Part shown: positions 54,272 to 58,029 of the stretch, piece after piece
How positions within the stretch are numbered: position 1 is the first letter of the stretch
Layout of the letters: every line of letters begins with the position of its first letter
Assembly: GCA_003023405.1 (NCBI GenBank)
Contig: PXST01000011.1
Coordinates: forward strand, 7,650-65,678
Direction of reading: 5' to 3'
Length of the DNA: 58,029 nt
From: Halobacteriales archaeon SW_8_68_21
Lineage (GTDB): Archaea; Halobacteriota; Halobacteria; Halobacteriales; Haloferacaceae
Notes under the pieces: generated by a model
The model's database searches: none
Seen by the model: only the letters and a program-made list of their open reading frames with translations
Told to the model about the DNA's origin: nothing
Translations under genes and position numbers: made by a program

Positions 54272-54475
54272 ATGAACGCAGACGCCACCGCTCCCCAATC
54301 CTCCCGCGGAAAGTCGGTCCTCTTCTGTGCGGAGTGTCGTTTCGAGAGCGCCCTGTCGGACGGGTGGCTCGTCGTCAGCGACGGCGACGAGCGCACCGTC
54401 GTCTGTCCCGAGTGCGGGCACGTCGCCGACCATCGGTCCGAGCGGTCAGCGCCGACGCCGCCGCACGCCGACTGA
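54272..54475 (+). CDS. Small zinc-ribbon protein
   Basis: This 67-residue protein has two CxxC knuckles (FCAECRFES and VVCPECGHVADH), so it should bind one zinc. It resembles the small haloarchaeal zinc-finger proteins. A cttatag TATA-like element lies about 27 nt upstream of the ATG. The 212-bp gap before it is AT-rich and has a near-palindrome ttcgaatttcgaa (about 54153-54165), a possible operator. Confidence 0.7.
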   Translation: MNADATAPQSSRGKSVLFCAECRFESALSDGWLVVSDGDERTVVCPECGHVADHRSERSAPTPPHAD

Positions 54476-54563
54476 CCGAGCCGAGCGAGTCCGGGTTTTC
54501 TCCGTCGTCGACCGCAACCTGTCACCATCAGCGGTCAGTCAGTTACAGTCCGCGACTCGCCGG

Positions 54564-55313
54564 TTACTCCGAGCCGGGCGCTCGCTCCCGAAGCACCGGG
54601 ATCACGTCCAGCCGCTCCACGTCGAGCGCGTCCCAGTCGACGCCGGACGGCCGGGCGTACGGCGCGTCGGTCCGCACCGTCCGCTCGGGCGTCACGACGA
54701 GATCGAGGGGAACGTCGTGGGCGTCGGGACTCGGACGCTCGGCGTCCCCGCCCACGGCGGACTCGGAGCCGTCGAGGACGGAGAGCTCGTGGACGGTCGT
54801 CGCGACCGTCGTACCGGTATCGACCGCGTCGAACTCGCTGAGGACCGCCCACTCCAGATCGCTGTACCCCTCGCCTTTTCCGATCCGGGCCCCGTCGGTC
54901 GTGACGCCGACGGAGCCGGCGACGATCAGGTCGACGTGCGCGACATCCTCGGGCGCGGTCGGCGTCCCGTACTCGGAGATGCCGGAGACGGTCGTCGCGT
55001 CGTCTATCTCTTCGGGCGGGATCTCCGCGGGGTCGAGCCGGAGGAAGGGGTCCGGGTCGCGGAGCCGCGGCTGCGCGACGTAGACGGCCTTCCCGGCGCG
55101 GAGCGCCGCCCGGCGAACCGGCAGCTGGGGCGCGTCGGGGTTGGCCTTCAGCGTCGCCGCCGACTCCCACGCCGCGGTCGCCGCGAGCCGCTCCGCCGCC
55201 GCGTCGGCCCCGGCAAAGTTGGGGATGCGGTCGTGCGGCGGGAAGGGGAATCGGGCTTGGTCCCCCTCGTCGAAGGCGTCCCACACCGCCTCGCGGACGG
55301 CCTGTTTGTCCAT
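54564..55313 (-). CDS. 5-formyltetrahydrofolate cyclo-ligase family protein
   Basis: This 249-residue protein has the family's fold: [20 protein letters not shown], then [20 protein letters not shown], and [20 protein letters not shown] with the glycine-rich phosphate/folate site. The bacterial enzyme converts 5-formyl-THF to 5,10-methenyl-THF with ATP. It may serve the same role here, together with mptE and folP elsewhere in the window. The ATG 55313 is the conserved start. It is divergent from engB. Confidence 0.85.
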   Translation of the reverse strand: MDKQAVREAVWDAFDEGDQARFPFPPHDRIPNFAGADAAAERLAATAAWESAATLKANPDAPQLPVRRAALRAGKAVYVAQPRLRDPDPFLRLDPAEIPPEEIDDATTVSGISEYGTPTAPEDVAHVDLIVAGSVGVTTDGARIGKGEGYSDLEWAVLSEFDAVDTGTTVATTVHELSVLDGSESAVGGDAERPSPDAHDVPLDLVVTPERTVRTDAPYARPSGVDWDALDVERLDVIPVLRERAPGSE

Positions 55314-55392
55314 ACCGACGGGTGGGCGGCCGTCGGTAAGTACCCGCCGCCGCGACGCGCCTTTTAAGCTGCTCAGGCGCGCACGGTCGGAT

Positions 55393-56013
55393 ATGTTCGA
55401 AGACCGGCCGGACCGCGACGCCGAGGTCGTCCTCGTGGGACGCTCGAACGTCGGCAAGTCCACGCTGATGCGCGAACTGACCGGCCACGACTTCTCGACC
55501 GGCGGCAAGCCGGGCGTCACCCGGCAGCCGAACCACTTCGACTGGGCCAGCGAGGGGTTCATGTTCACTGACCTCCCCGGGTTCGGCTTCATGTCCGGCG
55601 TCGAGGACGAACATCGCGAGCAGATCAAGACGGACATCGTCCGCTACCTAGAGGACAACGCCGACTCGATCCTCGCGGGCGTCATCGTGGTGGACGGGAA
55701 GGCCGCGGTGGACATCATCGACCGCCACCGCGAGCGCGGGAACATCCCCCACGACGTGGAGATGTTTGGCTTCTTGGAGGACGTGGGCGTCGACCCCATC
55801 GTCGCGGTCAACAAGACCGACAAGATCGACGACCTCGACGAGCGGCTGGACGCGATCTGCGACCGCCTCGGGCTGTACCCGCCGTGGCAGCAGTGGTCCG
55901 ACCAGGTGGCCCCGATCTGCGCGAAGCGCGGCGACATCGAGGCGTTAGAGGAGTGTCTGCGGACGCGCTTTCACGACCACAACCGCGACGACCTGCTGAA
56001 GTTCGTCTCATAA
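55393..56013 (+). CDS. engB: GTP-binding protein EngB
   Basis: This 206-residue GTPase has G1 GRSNVGKS (16-23), G3 DLPGFGF from D60, and G4 [10 protein letters not shown]. EngB proteins help ribosome assembly and are widespread in bacteria and archaea. The start ATG 55393 fits a short N-terminus. It is divergent from the cyclo-ligase gene, 79 bp between starts. The 155 bp after it contain no gene. Confidence 0.92.
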   Translation: MFEDRPDRDAEVVLVGRSNVGKSTLMRELTGHDFSTGGKPGVTRQPNHFDWASEGFMFTDLPGFGFMSGVEDEHREQIKTDIVRYLEDNADSILAGVIVVDGKAAVDIIDRHRERGNIPHDVEMFGFLEDVGVDPIVAVNKTDKIDDLDERLDAICDRLGLYPPWQQWSDQVAPICAKRGDIEALEECLRTRFHDHNRDDLLKFVS

Positions 56014-56168
56014 GTGGTTGAGTCGGACCGAAACGAGACCACCCAATCCTCAGCCACTCGGTCGGACGCGGCTACGGTCGACGACACGACCTCAGGTCGC
56101 TCGCAGGCACGCGCCACCGCGGATCGGTTTATAAGTCGTCGGGCAGCAGTCCGCCCGGTTCGCTGGTC

Positions 56169-57120
56169 TCAGAACTCGAAGCCGACCGCGTCGCGGCTCG
56201 GGCGGAGCGGACTCTCGGGGTACGGCGGCTCGGCGTCCGGGTCGTTGAACGCCCGCGGAGCCACGTCGTTCGGGCCGTCGGGGTAACAGAGCGCGGCGAC
56301 TGTCTGGATCGCGGTGCGCCCGCTCGCGAGTTCGAACTGGCCGCCGCCGTACAGCTCGATCCCCTCGCGGTCGCAGTAGGCGATCGTCTCGAACAGCGAT
56401 TCGAGGGTGCCGAATCTGGACGGTTTGACGTTACACCAGCCCGGCTCGACGGGGAGCGATTCGAGGCTCTCGACGCCGTCGATCGGGTAGTCGAAGGAGA
56501 GCCGGTCGGCCTGCGGCCCGACCAAGGCGCTCGTCGCCGGCGCGAACGCGGGGTCCTCGACGACCGCGGCCGGGAACGCCGCGAACACGTCGCGGTACAG
56601 CTCCGGGTCCGGCCTCCGGCGTCGGGTCAAGTTTGAACTCCTGATCGGGGTTGCGCGCGAGCAGTTCCTCGACGCGATCCGTCGACGGCGGGTCGCCGAG
56701 CCGCGTCGAGACGACGAACCGGACCGGCTCCGGCTCGATCCCGAGAAACTCGCCCAGCGACTCCTCGCGCTGTCTGAGCGCTAGGTCGAGCGCCGCACTC
56801 TCGACCGCCCAGCGGCGGTAGTTCCGCGAGGTCTCGCTCTCCGGCGGCGTTCCGTGGAACAGGTCGATCCCGTCGAGGTGCGTCGAGAGTTTGTCGATCG
56901 TCCACTCGCCCTCGACGTCGATCGGGTCCGTCTCGGCGAGCGCGTCGTGGTCGGCGGTCTCGTAGGTGACATCCTCGCCGCGACCGACGACGCCGTCGCC
57001 GGAGAGTCGGAACTCCGTGGTCGTCCGCTCGAAGCCGCTCGTCGTGTCCGCGGTGTGTCGCCGGCGAGCCACGGATTCGATCGTCACCGACAGGCCCGCA
57101 ATCCGCTCGTAGAGGCTCAT
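56169..57120 (-). pseudogene. Enolase-superfamily enzyme (MLE/OSBS-like), internal deletion and frameshift
   Basis: The N-terminal capping domain (from ATG 57120, MSLYERIAGLSVTIESVARR) and the first barrel part up to NPDQEFKLDPTPE are in one frame. From about 56615 the frame changes and continues as DPELYRDVFAAFPAAVVEDP, then DRLSFDYPIDGVESLESLPV, WCNVKPSRFG and YGGGQFELASG to 56169. Members usually have about 33 residues between, including a metal-binding aspartate strand. Both halves are recognisable, but no active enzyme can be made as written. Substrate unknown. Confidence 0.75.
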
Positions 57121-57221
57121 GTGCGATCCGACGGCGGCCGGTTACTTAAATCGGCGAGCGCAGTGGGACGGCGGTGCGGTGGCGAGACAGCACGGCGGCG
57201 AGACGGCACGCTGGGGGGCGG

Positions 57222-57929
57222 TCAAGATCGGGGGGCGACCGCGCGACTCCGAAGCGTCGCGATCCGCGTTCCGAGGGTCCAGAACAGCGGGACTACGGTG
57301 AGGACGACCGCACCGGCGGCCGCGACCTGTAACACCGTGGTGGTGAACCACGGCTCGGCGTCGGCGTACGGCAGCGCGGTGTGAGTCACCTCGCCGATCG
57401 CGGGGACGAAGTAGTCCATCAGCAGGTCGACGGCGTACCACGCGGTCGCGGCCGCAACGGCGCGGAGCGGGAAGTCGGTGATGCGGTGGAGGACGAACGC
57501 CTGGACGACCATCCCGAGGTGGCTCACGAGGAGGAACGCGTACAGCGGCGGTCCCGAGTTCGCGAGGAACTCCGGGGAGAAGACGACGAGGACGTACGGC
57601 GTCCACAGCCCGAGCTTGACGTTGCCGAAGAAGGCGAGGGCGGCGAGCGTGTCGCTCGACCGGCCGAGCGCCCACGCGCCAAGCGCGAGCGCGATGAGCA
57701 GCGTCGCACCGGGGCTGTCGGGGACGAAGACCCACATCTCGGTCGGGAGCGTCCGAAACTGGAACCGGTAGTACCAGAAGCCGAAGGCGGTGCCGACGAG
57801 GTTGATCGCGACGATGACCCACGCGAACCGGAAAGCGATGTCCTCCAGTCGCTTCGGGAGGGGCGCGACCCACCGCGGGAGCGACTCGCGGTCCGGCGGG
57901 TCGCGGCCGAGCGCGCCGACAATGTCCAT
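57222..57929 (-). CDS. DUF1405 membrane protein
   Basis: This 235-residue protein has six or seven hydrophobic segments (about 34-53, 72-92, 95-112, 125-147, 152-172 and 198-220). The stretches INLVGTAFGFWYYRFQFRTL, PDSPGATLLIALALG and GNVKLGLWTPYVLV match DUF1405 proteins, whose function is unknown. ATG 57929 gives the family length. The last 100 bp of the window hold no gene. Confidence 0.85.
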   Translation of the reverse strand: MDIVGALGRDPPDRESLPRWVAPLPKRLEDIAFRFAWVIVAINLVGTAFGFWYYRFQFRTLPTEMWVFVPDSPGATLLIALALGAWALGRSSDTLAALAFFGNVKLGLWTPYVLVVFSPEFLANSGPPLYAFLLVSHLGMVVQAFVLHRITDFPLRAVAAATAWYAVDLLMDYFVPAIGEVTHTALPYADAEPWFTTTVLQVAAAGAVVLTVVPLFWTLGTRIATLRSRAVAPRS

Positions 57930-58029
57930 ACCCTCGGCTCGGACCGGCCGGGCAAAGCCGTGGCGGTCGCGGCGGACGCGACCGCCGACGCGGTGGGCGA
58001 GACGGGGAACCTGCGACCCGGGGGCGAGG

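Overview
The window looks like a piece of a haloarchaeal chromosome, most likely Halorubrum or a close relative. This is inferred from the high GC content, very acidic proteins, TATA boxes about 27 nt upstream of ATG/GTG codons (leaderless genes), haloarchaeal-type core genes (phosphomevalonate decarboxylase, RaSEA, DacZ, MptE, TbsP-like, HVO_0758-type zinc finger), Tat lipoproteins, a PGF-type C-terminus, and a dispersed structured repeat. No database search was run; family calls rest on motifs and remembered family sequences.

Layout. 1-3.4 kb: partial repeat element, thioredoxin-like gene, ThuA-like gene, a second repeat copy and a glycosidase-like TIM-barrel gene. 3.36-4.77 kb: a TnpB-only IS200/IS605 element with an intact nuclease and a predicted omega RNA, inserted at the 3' end of a tiny membrane-protein gene. 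4.9-6.3 kb: pyrBI, with pyrB broken. 6.5-9.2 kb: ASCH protein, AtoE transporter, ferredoxin. 9.2-13 kb: a very large LOV/PAS/GAF histidine kinase. 13.4-18.8 kb: mevalonate-pathway decarboxylase, photolyase and an MrfA-type helicase. 19-23 kb: second PAS kinase under a DtxR-like operator, mscS-dacZ (c-di-AMP) operon and vapBC. 23-28.7 kb: aldo/keto reductase, MFS transporter, glycosyltransferase and a truncated Tat lipoprotein. 28.7-37.7 kb: housekeeping enzymes (SDR, metK, aminotransferase, TbsP-like regulator, trmI, nac) and a pterin/folate group (creatininase-family gene, mptE, folP). 37.8-38.2 kb: third and longest copy of the repeat. 38.2-44.2 kb: DUF192 protein, trmJ, azlCD and an aldehyde ferredoxin oxidoreductase. 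44.5-52.9 kb: exported proteins, namely two tandem 5'-nucleotidases, then a DyP-like / P19-like / cohesin-like / VanZ-like operon. 53-58 kb: RaSEA (archaeosine), formyl-THF cyclo-ligase-like gene, engB, a broken enolase-superfamily gene and a DUF1405 membrane protein.

Three observations stand out. (1) The dispersed repeat occurs three times. It has 63-bp tandem units, and at least one stem changes on both sides between copies, which suggests a structured RNA or a mobile RNA-like element. (2) Five protein genes (pyrB, the large kinase, phr, a creatininase-family gene and an enolase-superfamily gene) each seem to lack an internal block of roughly 80-120 bp, in frame or out of frame. This is either a genome-wide deletion habit or a systematic assembly artefact; raw reads would decide. 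(3) The TnpB element carries an intact catalytic triad and a readable guide, next to an orphan terminal hairpin of a second element.
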